In this document: piece by piece, positions 29,273-37,426 of the stretch
Position numbering within the stretch: the stretch's first letter is position 1
Layout of the letters: every line of letters starts with the position of its first letter
NCBI GenBank assembly: GCA_944383855.1
Contig: CALWRB010000051.1
Location: 1-49,268, forward strand
DNA: 49,268 nucleotides
Direction: 5' to 3'
Source: an uncultured Lachnospiraceae bacterium
GTDB taxonomy: Bacteria; Bacillota; Clostridia; Lachnospirales; Anaerotignaceae
Made by a program: the position numbers and the translations under genes
Notes under the pieces: generated by a model
What the model was told of the DNA's origin: nothing
Seen by the model: the letters and a program-made list of their open reading frames with translations, nothing else
Databases searched by the model: none

Positions 29273-30325
29273 ATGGCTACCCCAAAACAAAACAAAAATG
29301 GCACCTGGACCATACTGGTCTACAGTCATACCATCACAAAAAACGGAAAACCCAAACGCATCTACCAGCGCTTTACAGCCGAAAAGAAAAAAGACTGTGA
29401 GCGCCTGGCAAAAGAATTTGAAGTAAACAGAAAGCATGAAAAGCTGCCAAACGATCTGACGGTTTCGGAAGCAGTGGCAAAGTATATTGCGCTCAAAACC
29501 AATATCCTCTCCCCTTCTACGATCCGCAGTTATGAGTTGATTCAAAAGACAAAATTTCCACTCATTGGGCACATTCGCCTGAATAAACTGACCAACGAGC
29601 TGATCCAGTCAGAGATCAACCAGGAAGCGGCACATCATGCCCCAAAGTATATCCGAAATATCTATGGTCTTTTGACAGCCTCTCTGCAAATGTTCGCACC
29701 AGAATTTCGGACACACTTTTCTTACCCCGATTACAGAAAAAAGGAAATTGTTATCCCATCTGCGGACGATATCAGCCGTCTGTTACGTCTTTCCGCTCCA
29801 TTCGACCAAATACTTGCCATAAAGCTTGCGGCGTTTCTGGGGCTTCGTAGGGGCGAAATTTGCGGTATCCATGTAAACGATGTCAACCTTTCTAACGAAC
29901 GACTACACGTCCGCCGCTCCGTGGTTCTTGCTAATGACAAAACATGGATTGAGAAAGAACCAAAAACAAAAGCCGGCAGACGGGAAATGATAATCCCACT
30001 TTTTCTTCAGGAAGATCTGCAAAAAGCCATTGACGGAAAACTGCCAAATGATAAACTGGTTCATTTGACGCCAAATCAAATCTCCGATAACTTTGAAACC
30101 ATGGTCAAACAAGCAGGAATTCCAAAATGTACCTTCCATGCCCTGCGTCATTATTTCGCATCGGTGATGCTGGCAAACAATGTACCGGACAAATACGCCA
30201 TGGAGTTAATGGGACATGAAACAACGAATATGTTACAAAGAGTTTACCAACACACCATGCAAGAAAAAAAGAAAGCCGTTGCAAGCCAGATAAATCAATA
30301 CTTTTCCGACACTTTCATCATGTAA
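29273..30325 (+). CDS. int: Phage tyrosine integrase
   Basis: A 350-residue tyrosine recombinase. ATG 29273 lies 9 nt after AAGGAGGTC. The AP2-like arm-binding N-terminus is NGTWTILVYSHTITKNGKPK, followed by a core-binding domain (LTVSEAVAKYIALKTNILSP). The catalytic residues are present: R in AFLGLRRGEICGIHV, HALRHYF (H-x-x-R), H in LMGHETTNML and Y in QRVYQHTM. It integrates the prophage at the 3' end of tRNA-Leu located 170 bp downstream. No excisionase is recognisable nearby. Confidence 0.96.
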   Translation: MATPKQNKNGTWTILVYSHTITKNGKPKRIYQRFTAEKKKDCERLAKEFEVNRKHEKLPNDLTVSEAVAKYIALKTNILSPSTIRSYELIQKTKFPLIGHIRLNKLTNELIQSEINQEAAHHAPKYIRNIYGLLTASLQMFAPEFRTHFSYPDYRKKEIVIPSADDISRLLRLSAPFDQILAIKLAAFLGLRRGEICGIHVNDVNLSNERLHVRRSVVLANDKTWIEKEPKTKAGRREMIIPLFLQEDLQKAIDGKLPNDKLVHLTPNQISDNFETMVKQAGIPKCTFHALRHYFASVMLANNVPDKYAMELMGHETTNMLQRVYQHTMQEKKKAVASQINQYFSDTFIM

Positions 30326-30510
30326 AAAAGTTGCATGGAAAGTTGCATTGTGTTTCTTTTTGGGTAAAATTTTTTAATTTTTGGTGTATTTTATTCATCG
30401 TGGTATAAAAAGAAAAATCCCCGTAAAGGTTGATTTCTCAACATTTACGGGGAAACATTGAATTTGCAACATTCCTGCATATTCAAGAAAAATATGCGGC
30501 TGGTGGGACT
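30326..30510. other. Prophage right attachment region (attR side, inferred)
   Basis: The stretch between the integrase stop and the 3' end of tRNA-Leu must hold the right prophage-chromosome junction. The core is expected to cover the tRNA 3' end (about 30495-30510). The second copy (attL) would be beyond position 1, outside the window, so the core cannot be defined here. Confidence 0.45.
30415..30455 (-). terminator. Terminator downstream of tRNA-Leu
   Basis: Stem CCCCGTAAATGTTGA / TCAACCTTTACGGGG on the minus strand (30452-30419) with a 4-nt loop and one mismatch, followed by ATTTTTC. It ends transcripts coming leftward through tRNA-Leu. Confidence 0.8.
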
Positions 30511-30578
30511 CGAACCCACACGGTATCACTACCGCCAGATTTTGAGTCTGGTGCGTCTGCCAGTTCCGCCACAGCCGC
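30495..30578 (-). tRNA. tRNA-Leu(CAA)
   Basis: Minus-strand 84-nt tRNA. Acceptor GCGGCTG (30578-30572) pairs with CAGCCGC near 30496-30502, A73 at 30495. Anticodon stem CCAGA/TCTGG encloses loop CTCAAAA, anticodon CAA. The long variable arm (CGGTAGTGATACCG) and the T arm with GGTTCGAGTCC identify a class II leucine tRNA. CCA is not encoded. It is the likely integration target of the prophage. Confidence 0.97.
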
Positions 30579-30598
30579 ATAAAATTGACTGCTTGATT

Positions 30599-30627
30599 AT
30601 CATAGCACAACTATTTTCAAAATGCAA
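30599..30627 (-). promoter_or_regulatory. tRNA-Leu promoter
   Basis: On the minus strand TTGCAT (30627-30622), 17 bp, TATGAT (30604-30599), with tRNA position 1 at 30578. Confidence 0.65.
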
Positions 30628-30730
30628 GAAAAAAATAACAAAACATTGAAAAAATTTTCCCCTTCGGAAAAACCAAAGCTGTTCTCCCCTTTTCTCCTTA
30701 TGAAAATCATTTTCCGCAATTTTATGAAGA

Positions 30731-30769
30731 AACAAAACGGGTCTTTCCTTTTATTTATGGAAAAACCCG
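30731..30769 (-). terminator. Terminator of the nifS-nifU operon
   Basis: Minus strand: CGGGTTTTTCC (30769-30759) pairs with GGAAAGACCCG (30748-30738), followed by TTTTGTTT. It lies about 65 bp after the nifU stop. Confidence 0.8.
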
Positions 30770-30833
30770 CTTCATGTTCTACAGATACTGCTTTTGCGAT
30801 TTCGCAAACACAGCATTTCATGAAATAAAATTT

Positions 30834-31253
30834 TCAATGCTCATGAATATCTTTCTTCGGCTCCTGCAAACCGTCTATGGTTCTGCCTGTTTTTTGTGCA
30901 TAATCCCACAGCGCGGCATGCAGTGCTTCTTCCGCCAGACAGGAACAGTGTACCTTCACCGGCGGCAGTCCGTCAAGAGCTTCCATCACTGCACGATCTG
31001 TAATTTGCAGCGCTTCTTCCAGTGTTTTACCTTTGATCATTTCCGTTGCCATAGAACTTGTGGCAATGGCTGCACCGCAGCCAAATGTCTTAAATTTTGC
31101 ATCAACAATGATATCATTTTCTATCTTCAGATACACCTTCATAATATCGCCGCATTTTGCATTTCCGACCTGCCCTACGCCGTCTGCTTCGGCAATCTCC
31201 CCTACATTCCTGGGGTTCATGAAATGATCCATTACTTTCTGACTGTATTCCAT
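30834..31253 (-). CDS. nifU: NifU/IscU-type Fe-S cluster scaffold
   Basis: A 139-residue protein; ATG 31253 (MEYSQKVMDHFMNPRNVGEI) has AAAGGAGG 7 nt upstream. The three cluster-ligand cysteines are in AKCGDIMKVYLKI, FKTFGCGAAIATSS and KVHCSCLAEEALH. This is the clostridial NifU-like scaffold (IscU fold only, with no ferredoxin-like or C-terminal NfuA domain). It receives sulfur from the NifS-type enzyme encoded 32 bp upstream and passes [Fe-S] clusters to proteins such as ThiH and the molybdenum hydroxylase encoded nearby. Confidence 0.95.
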   Translation of the reverse strand: MEYSQKVMDHFMNPRNVGEIAEADGVGQVGNAKCGDIMKVYLKIENDIIVDAKFKTFGCGAAIATSSMATEMIKGKTLEEALQITDRAVMEALDGLPPVKVHCSCLAEEALHAALWDYAQKTGRTIDGLQEPKKDIHEH

Positions 31254-31285
31254 GTTCAAACCTCCTTTGTGTTCTGTCTGCCGCT

Positions 31286-32458
31286 TTATCCTTTGACTGC
31301 CTCATAAAGCGGGGACATTTGCCGCAGCCGTTCCACGATGCCCGGCAGCTTTTCCAAAATAAAATCAATTTCTTCCTCTGTATTATCCCAATCCAACGTC
31401 AAACGCAGAGAACCGTGTGCCTGTTCATGCGGCAGACCAAGCGCCATCAATACATGGGAAGGATCCAAAGAACCTGATGTGCAGGCAGAGCCGCTGGAAG
31501 CAGCAATACCAAGCGCGTCTAACAACAACAGCATGCTTTCGCCTTCAATATAGGAAAATGAAATGTTGCAGTTGCCGGGCAAGCGATCTGTACGATGTCC
31601 GTTGAGCTTGCTGTAAGGAATTTTCTCCAAAATCCCATCGATCAGCCTGTCCCGCATTTGCTGCAGGCGCGGTGTGATTTCTTCCATAGAATTTACCGCC
31701 AATTCCACCGCTTTTCCAAGCCCGACGATACCCGGTATATTTTCTGTACCGGCACGCCTGTTTCTTTCCTGCGCACCGCCGTAAATCAATGGTTTGATCG
31801 GCGTTCCCTTGCGGATATATAACGCACCGATGCCTTTTGGCGCGCCCAATTTATGCCCGCTTAAAGACAATAAATCAATTCCCATCTTCTCCACATCGAT
31901 CGGAACATGTCCCACTGCCTGCACTGCGTCGGTGTGGAACAGAATACCGTGTTTATGCGCAACCGCAGCAATTTCTTCGATCGGTTCGATGGTACCGATT
32001 TCATTATTGGCAAACATAATTGAAACTAAAATGGTGTCCGCCTCGATCGCACGCTCCACATCCGCAGGGGAAACCTTTCCGTCTGCATCTGTCGGCAGAT
32101 ATGTCACGCGGAATCCTTTTTTCTCCAAGTATTCACAGGTATGCAGCACAGCATGGTGCTCAATGGCAGAGGTAATGATGTGCTTTCCTCTTTTTTCTAA
32201 AGCCTCTGCCACACCGCGCAGTGCCATATTGTCACTTTCCGAGCCGCCCGCCGTAAAACAGATTTCTTCCGGCTTAGCGCCGATCGCGTCTGCAACTTGC
32301 TTTCTCGCTCTTTCCATTGCCTGTTTGCTTTCCTTTGCAATACCGTAAACAGAGGAAGCATTTCCATAATATTCCGTAAAATACGGCAGCATTTTCTCCA
32401 GTACCTCTTTTCTGACAGGAGTGGTCGCTGCATGGTCAAAATATATTTTTGTCTGCAT
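31286..32458 (-). CDS. nifS: Cysteine desulfurase, NifS/IscS family
   Basis: A 390-residue PLP enzyme that takes sulfur from cysteine for Fe-S clusters and probably for ThiS thiocarboxylate. Visible marks: [20 protein letters not shown] at the start, [20 protein letters not shown], the PLP lysine in [20 protein letters not shown], and the active-site cysteine loop [20 protein letters not shown]. Full length for the family. It is the first gene of the nifS-nifU operon, divergent from an XRE regulator. Confidence 0.96.
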   Translation of the reverse strand: MQTKIYFDHAATTPVRKEVLEKMLPYFTEYYGNASSVYGIAKESKQAMERARKQVADAIGAKPEEICFTAGGSESDNMALRGVAEALEKRGKHIITSAIEHHAVLHTCEYLEKKGFRVTYLPTDADGKVSPADVERAIEADTILVSIMFANNEIGTIEPIEEIAAVAHKHGILFHTDAVQAVGHVPIDVEKMGIDLLSLSGHKLGAPKGIGALYIRKGTPIKPLIYGGAQERNRRAGTENIPGIVGLGKAVELAVNSMEEITPRLQQMRDRLIDGILEKIPYSKLNGHRTDRLPGNCNISFSYIEGESMLLLLDALGIAASSGSACTSGSLDPSHVLMALGLPHEQAHGSLRLTLDWDNTEEEIDFILEKLPGIVERLRQMSPLYEAVKG

Positions 32459-32510
32459 TTACATCACCTTTATTCTATATCATAGTAATATTATATGTTT
32501 TATATGATAT

Positions 32511-32539
32511 AATGTACCATAAACTTTCACATTTGTCAA
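32511..32539 (-). promoter_or_regulatory. Promoter of nifS-nifU
   Basis: Minus strand TTGACA (32539-32534), 17-bp spacer, TACATT (32516-32511). The about 50-bp leader before ATG 32458 is very AT-rich; no IscR-type site or T-box is recognised. Confidence 0.65.
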
Positions 32540-32710
32540 CGGAATACTTTTTAACCCCTCTGTATTCTTCACGTTTTGTGAATATAATGAAAAAAATTTT
32601 TGCTGTTGATAGAAATGACTTTCGTTCTTGTGAAAATAATTATATAATATATCACGAAAACAGAACTTTTATTGAAATTCCGTGTTTTTGCATTTCAATA
32701 AAAAAATATT

Positions 32711-32752
32711 TTGATTCCGCGTTTATTTTTCTATAGAATATGCCATTCTATA
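32711..32752 (+). promoter_or_regulatory. Promoter and autoregulatory operator of the XRE gene
   Basis: TTGATT (32711-32716), 17 bp, TAGAAT (32734-32739). Overlapping the -10 is a perfect inverted repeat: TATAGAAT (32732-32739), 5 bp, ATTCTATA (32745-32752). An operator across the -10 fits autorepression by the XRE protein encoded at 32768. Confidence 0.7.
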
Positions 32753-32767
32753 TTTGGAGGTACCGAT

Positions 32768-33169
32768 ATGGAATTTAAAGAAAGATTAAAAATGCTCAGA
32801 AAAGAAAAACACCTGACACAGGTGAAATTGGGACAAATGCTGAATTATGGCTATACTGCCATTGCCAACTATGAATCCGGCAGAAACCAGCCTTCGATCT
32901 CGGATCTGAAAAAAATCGCGCAAATTTTTAATGTTTCGATGGATTATCTGCTTTGTGTCAACGATATTCGCCATCCTTATGTCATCGAAGACTCCTCTGC
33001 GCAGTTTAATGAGTTCCGCCGCTACTATGCGATGTTGGACGAGCCTTCCAAGCATGAATTGATGCACTATATGCAGTTTCTGATCGCCAGAAGCGAAGCG
33101 GAATCCTCCTACGAAACAGAACCTATTCTGAAAGTTGCGCAGGATCCGGCGCCTTATAAAACAGAATAA
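32768..33169 (+). CDS. XRE-family transcriptional regulator
   Basis: A 133-residue protein; ATG 32768 has GGAGGTACC upstream. The HTH is MLRKEKHLTQVKLGQMLNYG with YTAIANYESGRNQPSISDLK and the usual VSMDYLLCV close (residues 1-64). The C-terminal 70 residues are helical (FNEFRRYYAMLDEPSKHELM) as in many stand-alone clostridial XRE proteins, without a known ligand domain. It is divergent from nifS; an effect on nifS-nifU is possible but the operator lies next to its own promoter. Confidence 0.88.
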   Translation: MEFKERLKMLRKEKHLTQVKLGQMLNYGYTAIANYESGRNQPSISDLKKIAQIFNVSMDYLLCVNDIRHPYVIEDSSAQFNEFRRYYAMLDEPSKHELMHYMQFLIARSEAESSYETEPILKVAQDPAPYKTE

Positions 33170-33182
33170 TTTTCGTTGCATC

Positions 33183-33219
33183 CCTTTGTCCCGTTTGGGG
33201 CAAAGGTTTTCTTTTTTTT
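33183..33219 (+). terminator. Terminator of the XRE gene
   Basis: CCTTTG-T-CCC (33183-33192), loop GTTT, GGG-G-CAAAGG (33197-33206), then a T-rich run. Confidence 0.85.
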
Positions 33220-33265
33220 TACAACTTTCGTTGCAATCAGGATTTCCAGCTTTATGAAAACCTGC

Positions 33266-33294
33266 TTGACAATTTCATATGGATATGCTAATCT
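33266..33294 (+). promoter_or_regulatory. Promoter of the thi operon
   Basis: TTGACA (33266-33271), 17-bp spacer, TAATCT (33289-33294); predicted start near 33301, about 96 nt before thiS. Confidence 0.75.
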
Positions 33295-33300
33295 GTTCTC

Positions 33301-33367
33301 AGCGTGATGAAAAAGCATCACAAAGGGGTACACCACCACGGGTGTAATTCTTTGTGGTGCTTTTTTT
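33301..33367 (+). promoter_or_regulatory. thi operon leader with mutually exclusive hairpins (attenuator or small riboswitch candidate)
   Basis: Hairpin 1 is GTGATG (33304-33309) with CATCAC (33316-33321). The terminator is GCATCACAAAG (33315-33325) with CTTTGTGGTGC (33350-33360), one G-U pair, followed by seven T; inside it TACACC pairs with GGTGTA (33329-33346). The strand 33316-33321 is used in both, so only one structure can form. The THI-box (TPP aptamer) conserved parts are not visible and the leader is too short for it. A 26-codon frame (33307-33387) begins inside hairpin 1. Confidence 0.65.
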
Positions 33368-33396
33368 ATTTTTACAGAAAGGAGTAAGACCGAAGT

Positions 33397-33588
33397 ATGA
33401 AAGTCAACGGCAGTGTTTATTCGGATTTTTCCGGAAGCATCTTACAACTTTTGCAACAAAAAAATCTTTCAGCCGAACGGGTTGCGGTCGAATATAACGG
33501 AGATATTTTGCCGCGTGAAAAATTCGTCGAAACCTTTCCGAAAGACGAAGATGTCATTGAAATCGTACATTTTGTGGGAGGTGGCTAA
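33397..33588 (+). CDS. thiS: Sulfur carrier protein ThiS
   Basis: A 63-residue ubiquitin-like protein starting MKVNGSVYSDFSGSILQLLQ with RVAVEYNGDILPREKF in the middle and the obligatory C-terminal di-glycine in VIEIVHFVGGG. The tail is adenylated by ThiF, converted to a thiocarboxylate and used by ThiG to build the thiazole ring. Its stop overlaps the thiF start (TAATG). GAAAGGAG lies upstream. Confidence 0.95.
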   Translation: MKVNGSVYSDFSGSILQLLQQKNLSAERVAVEYNGDILPREKFVETFPKDEDVIEIVHFVGGG

Positions 33589-34220
33589 TGTTAAGTAAAC
33601 AGGAATTAGATGAGATCTTAGTCAAGCGGCATGGCAAAGATGCACAAAAACGTTTTGCCGCTTCTTGTGTGGGTATCGCCGGCTTAGGCGGGCTCGGTTC
33701 CCATATCGCAGTTCATCTGACGCGTCTTGGCATAGGAAAGCTGGTGTTAGCTGACTTTGATCTGGTGGACGCAAGCAATATCCATCGGCAGATGTATGTT
33801 CTTTCCGACATCGGCAAACCAAAAACAGAAGCACTGCATGCACATCTGCTGCAGATTCACCCGTATCTGTCCTACACCCTGCATCAAACCAAGATCACGA
33901 CAGAAAATGCGGCTTCTGTATTTCAAGGCTGCGACATTGTCTGTGAAGCGTTTGACCGCGCAGACCAAAAAGCTATGCTGATCAATACGCTGCTGCAAGA
34001 TCTGCCGAATACATTTATCGTTTCCGGCAACGGTATGGCAGGCTCTGCCTCTGCAAATCTGATCCAAACCACGCACCCCATGCGCAGGTTATATCTTTGC
34101 GGCGACGGAAACAGCGATCTGCAGGACGGCTTGGGACTGCTCTCCCCGAGAGTCGGCGTCTGTGCCGCTCATCAGGCGACCATGGTAATGAGATTATTGT
34201 TAGGTAAAACAAATTGTTAA
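33588..34220 (+). CDS. thiF: ThiS adenylyltransferase ThiF (short type)
   Basis: A 210-residue E1-like enzyme. The Rossmann nucleotide site is CVGIAGLGGLGSHIAVHLTR with KLVLADFDLVDASNIHRQMY. A further core segment is CDIVCEAFDRADQKAM. It is the short clostridial ThiF form without the C-terminal zinc-binding part of E. coli ThiF. It activates the ThiS tail with ATP. Translation is coupled to thiS by overlap, and thiG follows after 12 bp. Confidence 0.93.
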   Translation: MLSKQELDEILVKRHGKDAQKRFAASCVGIAGLGGLGSHIAVHLTRLGIGKLVLADFDLVDASNIHRQMYVLSDIGKPKTEALHAHLLQIHPYLSYTLHQTKITTENAASVFQGCDIVCEAFDRADQKAMLINTLLQDLPNTFIVSGNGMAGSASANLIQTTHPMRRLYLCGDGNSDLQDGLGLLSPRVGVCAAHQATMVMRLLLGKTNC

Positions 34221-34232
34221 GGAGTGTTGAAT

Positions 34233-35000
34233 ATGCAAAATGATGTTTTCAAACTGGGCGGACATGAATTTACTTCCCGCTTTATCTTGGGTTCCGGAAA
34301 ATATTCTTTGGATCTGATCGAAGCCGCGGTAACACACGCCAAAGCGCAGATCATTACACTGGCACTGCGCCGCGCCAATTCCGAAACAGAGCAGATTCTG
34401 GACTATATCCCGAAGGGGGTAACGCTTCTGCCCAACACTTCCGGCGCCAGAACGGCAGATGAGGCAGTTCGTATTGCAAGACTTGCCAGAGCCTGCGGCT
34501 GCGGTGATTTTGTGAAAGTAGAGATCATGCGCGATTCCAAATATCTCTTGCCCGATAACGCAGAAACCATAAAAGCAACCGCACGTCTGGCGGAAGAAGG
34601 CTTTGTTGTCATGCCTTATATGTATCCCGATCTGAATGTGGCAAGAGATCTGGTCAGTGCCGGTGCAAGCTGTATTATGCCGCTTGGCGCACCAATCGGC
34701 TCCAACCGCGGACTGGCGACCAAAGAGTTTATCCAAATTTTGATCGACGAGATCGATCTTCCTATCATTGTCGATGCCGGTATCGGCAAACCCAGTCAAG
34801 CATGCGAAGCCATGGAAATGGGTTGTGCTGCCGTTATGGCAAACACCGCCATTGCCACCGCCGGAAATATTCCGCAGATGGCAGAAGCATTCGGCAAAGC
34901 CATCGAAGCGGGACGCACAGCATATCTTGCCGGTCTTGGCAGAGTACTGGAGCATGGCGCTGCCGCATCTTCTCCGCTGACCGGCTTCCTTGCGGACTAA
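34233..35000 (+). CDS. thiG: Thiazole synthase ThiG
   Basis: A 255-residue TIM-barrel enzyme; ATG 34233 has AAGGAG upstream. It forms thiazole phosphate from DXP, dehydroglycine and ThiS thiocarboxylate. Marks: [20 protein letters not shown] at the start, the segment [49 protein letters not shown] and the phosphate-binding end [13 protein letters not shown] with [12 protein letters not shown]. Full length, family-typical. Confidence 0.97.
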   Translation: MQNDVFKLGGHEFTSRFILGSGKYSLDLIEAAVTHAKAQIITLALRRANSETEQILDYIPKGVTLLPNTSGARTADEAVRIARLARACGCGDFVKVEIMRDSKYLLPDNAETIKATARLAEEGFVVMPYMYPDLNVARDLVSAGASCIMPLGAPIGSNRGLATKEFIQILIDEIDLPIIVDAGIGKPSQACEAMEMGCAAVMANTAIATAGNIPQMAEAFGKAIEAGRTAYLAGLGRVLEHGAAASSPLTGFLAD

Positions 35001-35024
35001 ACGAAAGAAAAGGAGAGAAAAAGA

Positions 35025-36179
35025 ATGGAACAGCGAATCGACCATATGAAATATCTGCCCGATATGGAGCAGATCGATCCTCAAATCAGACAAAAGGTAG
35101 TTGCGGCATACAACAGCTATCAGGAAGATGCATACAGCGCGGCTGATGTTGCAGAGGCTCTGCGCGCAGAACGGCTGACACCCGAGCAGTTTGCCGCCCT
35201 GCTCTCCCCAGCGGCACTTCCTTTTCTGGAAGAAATGGCACAACGTGCCAGAGAAAAAAGACGGCAATATTTCGGCAACAATGTTTATATGTTCACGCCG
35301 ATCTATATTTCCAACTACTGCGAAAACTATTGCATTTACTGCGGTTTTAACTGCCACAATAAAATTCGCCGTGCGAAATTAGACGAAGCGGCAATCGAAA
35401 AAGAAATGCAGGCGATCGCCGAAACAGGGTTGGAAGAGATCCTGATTTTAACAGGCGAAAGCCGCCATATGAGCAATGTGGAATATATCGGACAAGCCTG
35501 CCGCATCGCAAAAAAATATTTTAAGATGATCGGCATTGAGGTTTATCCCATGAATTCCGATGAATACGCTTACCTGCATGAATGCGGCGCGGATTATGTC
35601 ACGGTATTTCAGGAAACCTATCACGCCGATAAATACGAAACCCTGCATCTGTCCGGTCACAAGCGTATCTTCCCCTACCGTATCGAAGCACAGGAACGTG
35701 CACTGATGGGCGGTATGCGCGGTGTAGCGTTTGCCGCACTGTTGGGATTGGACGATTTTAGGAAAGACGCTTTCGCGACAGGTATGCACGCGTATTATCT
35801 GCAAAAAAAATACCCGCATGCGGAAATCTCTCTTTCCTGCCCCAGATTGCGTCCGATCATCAATAACGATAAAATCAATCCGAAAGATGTGCACGAGCGT
35901 CAGCTTTTGCAGATCATCTGCGCATATCGTCTTTTCCTGCCGTTTGCAAATATCACCATTTCTACACGCGAACGGGAAGGATTCCGAAATCACATCATCG
36001 ATATTGCCGCAACCAAAATCTCCGCAGGCGTTTCCACCGGTATCGGCGGTCATACCGAAGAAGCGGAGCAAGGCGACGATCAGTTTGAAATCGCAGATAC
36101 CAGAAGTGTGGACGAAGTGTTGAATGCGATCAGGGAGCAAGGCTTGCAGCCGGTGATGAATGATTATGTCTACGTTTAA
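35025..36179 (+). CDS. thiH: Tyrosine lyase ThiH (radical SAM)
   Basis: A 384-residue radical SAM enzyme that splits tyrosine to dehydroglycine for ThiG, the anaerobic alternative to glycine oxidase ThiO. The cluster motif CxxxCxxC is seen in SNYCENYCIYCGFNCHNKIR (about residues 100-115). Further marks are LILTGESRHMSNVEYIGQAC, TVFQETYHADKYETLHLSGH and the C-terminal ISAGVSTGIGGHTEEAEQGD. Presence of ThiH points to an anaerobic host. It needs Fe-S clusters, supplied by systems like the NifS/NifU pair upstream. Its 3' end overlaps thiE. Confidence 0.97.
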   Translation: MEQRIDHMKYLPDMEQIDPQIRQKVVAAYNSYQEDAYSAADVAEALRAERLTPEQFAALLSPAALPFLEEMAQRAREKRRQYFGNNVYMFTPIYISNYCENYCIYCGFNCHNKIRRAKLDEAAIEKEMQAIAETGLEEILILTGESRHMSNVEYIGQACRIAKKYFKMIGIEVYPMNSDEYAYLHECGADYVTVFQETYHADKYETLHLSGHKRIFPYRIEAQERALMGGMRGVAFAALLGLDDFRKDAFATGMHAYYLQKKYPHAEISLSCPRLRPIINNDKINPKDVHERQLLQIICAYRLFLPFANITISTREREGFRNHIIDIAATKISAGVSTGIGGHTEEAEQGDDQFEIADTRSVDEVLNAIREQGLQPVMNDYVYV

Positions 36180-36729
36180 ACTGATTTGTGTCACCAATCG
36201 AAACCTGTGTCAAGATCCCTTTTTGGAGCGTCTTGCCGCATTGGCAAAAAGAAAAGACATTTCTCACCTGATTTTGCGGGAAAAAGATTTACCGATGGAA
36301 GAATACCTTCTTCTTGCGAAACAGGTCGCAGAACACACTGCCAAAAAGTTGATCCTGCATACCTATCCGCAAGCCTGTGAAGCGGTTTGCATCAAGCAGC
36401 TGCATCTGCCGCTTGCCCTATTGCAGCAGCACCCAGAAATCAGAAAACAGACCGATCTTCTGGGGGTATCGGTGCATTCCGAAGAAGAAGCGGCGCTTGC
36501 CGAACAGCTTGGTGTAGATTATCTGATCGCAGGGCATATTTTCCCGACTTCCTGTAAACCGGGAGTCCCTGCCAGAGGGTTGGAATTCCTAACTTCCCTT
36601 TGCCGCAGCACGCCGCTTCCCGTCTATGCGATCGGCGGCATCACACCGCAAAAACTCGAACTTGTGGAAAACACAGGTGCCGCGGGCGCCTGCATGATGC
36701 AGTATTTCATGCAGTGCCCGCTTTCATAA
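36166..36729 (+). CDS. thiE: ThiE/TenI-family thiamine phosphate synthase-like protein
   Basis: About 187 residues (ATG 36166, or 36160). A TIM-barrel with FKLICVTNRNLCQDPFLERL, HLILREKDLPMEEYLLLAKQ, LLGVSVHSEEEAALAEQLGV, DYLIAGHIFPTSCKPGVPAR and PVYAIGGITPQKLELVENTG. The HIFPTSCKPG segment corresponds to the usual PxxxTxTKxG and the barrel is rather short, which is closer to TenI-type proteins. Either it joins thiazole and pyrimidine phosphates, or it is a TenI thiazole tautomerase working after ThiG; the second fits the operon equally well. Confidence 0.85.
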   Translation: MSTFKLICVTNRNLCQDPFLERLAALAKRKDISHLILREKDLPMEEYLLLAKQVAEHTAKKLILHTYPQACEAVCIKQLHLPLALLQQHPEIRKQTDLLGVSVHSEEEAALAEQLGVDYLIAGHIFPTSCKPGVPARGLEFLTSLCRSTPLPVYAIGGITPQKLELVENTGAAGACMMQYFMQCPLS

Positions 36730-36736
36730 AAATACA

Positions 36737-36786
36737 AAAAACACAGTCACGTCCGCGTTTATTTTCGGTTGTGGCTGTGTTTTTTT
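36737..36786 (+). terminator. Terminator of the thi operon
   Basis: ACACAG-T-CAC (36741-36750) pairs with GTG-G-CTGTGT (36771-36780), followed by six T. Confidence 0.8.
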
Positions 36787-36958
36787 GCTGATTCGTTGTT
36801 TATCCTGCATCTGTGGGCATCGCTAAAAATATTTTACCGTCTTTTCCGTGCCATGCCTCTTTTTTTGACACACATTTTGTCGTAAGCACGGCGATCCGAT
36901 CACCGCGCTTTCCCCTATCTTTCCCTTCCTTTTCCTCTTTTCGTAAAATGAATGATCT

Positions 36959-37399
36959 CTACATTTCATCTTCCAACGAAATAGCCGCCTGCGCTGCCAA
37001 TGCCAACAGTCTTTGAAATTCTTCCCGCTCCGACTGTGTCATTTGCTGTGTCATACGTTGAAAACTCAATGCGATTTGTTCTTTGATGAAAGGATAGACC
37101 TGTCTGGATTTTTCAGTTGGTACAATATCATAAGTTCGTTTGTCTTTGGCGTTGGTTGCGCGCGTTAAAAAACCGGATTCCGCTAACTTGGTAACCGTTT
37201 TCGCGATCACACTTTTATCCAGCGCCAAACGCTTTGTAATTTCATCCTGTGTCAATACCCCAAAGTCACAAACAATCAAAATCACAACCGCCTGTGCTGC
37301 CGTAAGTCCATACGGTACACAGCTGTTGTTCAGCCAGATATGAGATTTCCGATATAAAATGGAAATAGACTTAAACGGGCTTTCCGTAATATCAAACAT
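36959..37399 (-). CDS. MarR-family regulator
   Basis: A 146-residue protein starting MFDITESPFKSISILYRKSH. The winged helix is clear: GLTAAQAVVILIVCDFGVLT, QDEITKRLALDKSVIAKTVT, KLAESGFLTRATNAKDKRTY (wing with DKR). ATG 37399 has GGAGGGAAG upstream. It is divergent from an MFS transporter gene; two copies of a MarR-like site lie between them, one in each promoter, so it most likely represses both. Confidence 0.93.
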   Translation of the reverse strand: MFDITESPFKSISILYRKSHIWLNNSCVPYGLTAAQAVVILIVCDFGVLTQDEITKRLALDKSVIAKTVTKLAESGFLTRATNAKDKRTYDIVPTEKSRQVYPFIKEQIALSFQRMTQQMTQSEREEFQRLLALAAQAAISLEDEM

Positions 37400-37426
37400 G
37401 AACTTCCCTCCTTTCCGGATAAAAAT

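Noticed and set aside
33301..33396. TPP riboswitch upstream of thiS
   Set aside because: The leader is about 95 nt, and neither the CUGAGA part nor the long conserved 3' half of the THI-box is present.
34200..35357. Long minus-strand frame of 385 codons opposite thiG and thiH
   Set aside because: It lacks a family pattern and a ribosome site and is rich in Cys/His/Phe, typical of the antisense of well-conserved coding DNA; thiG and thiH on the plus strand are certain.
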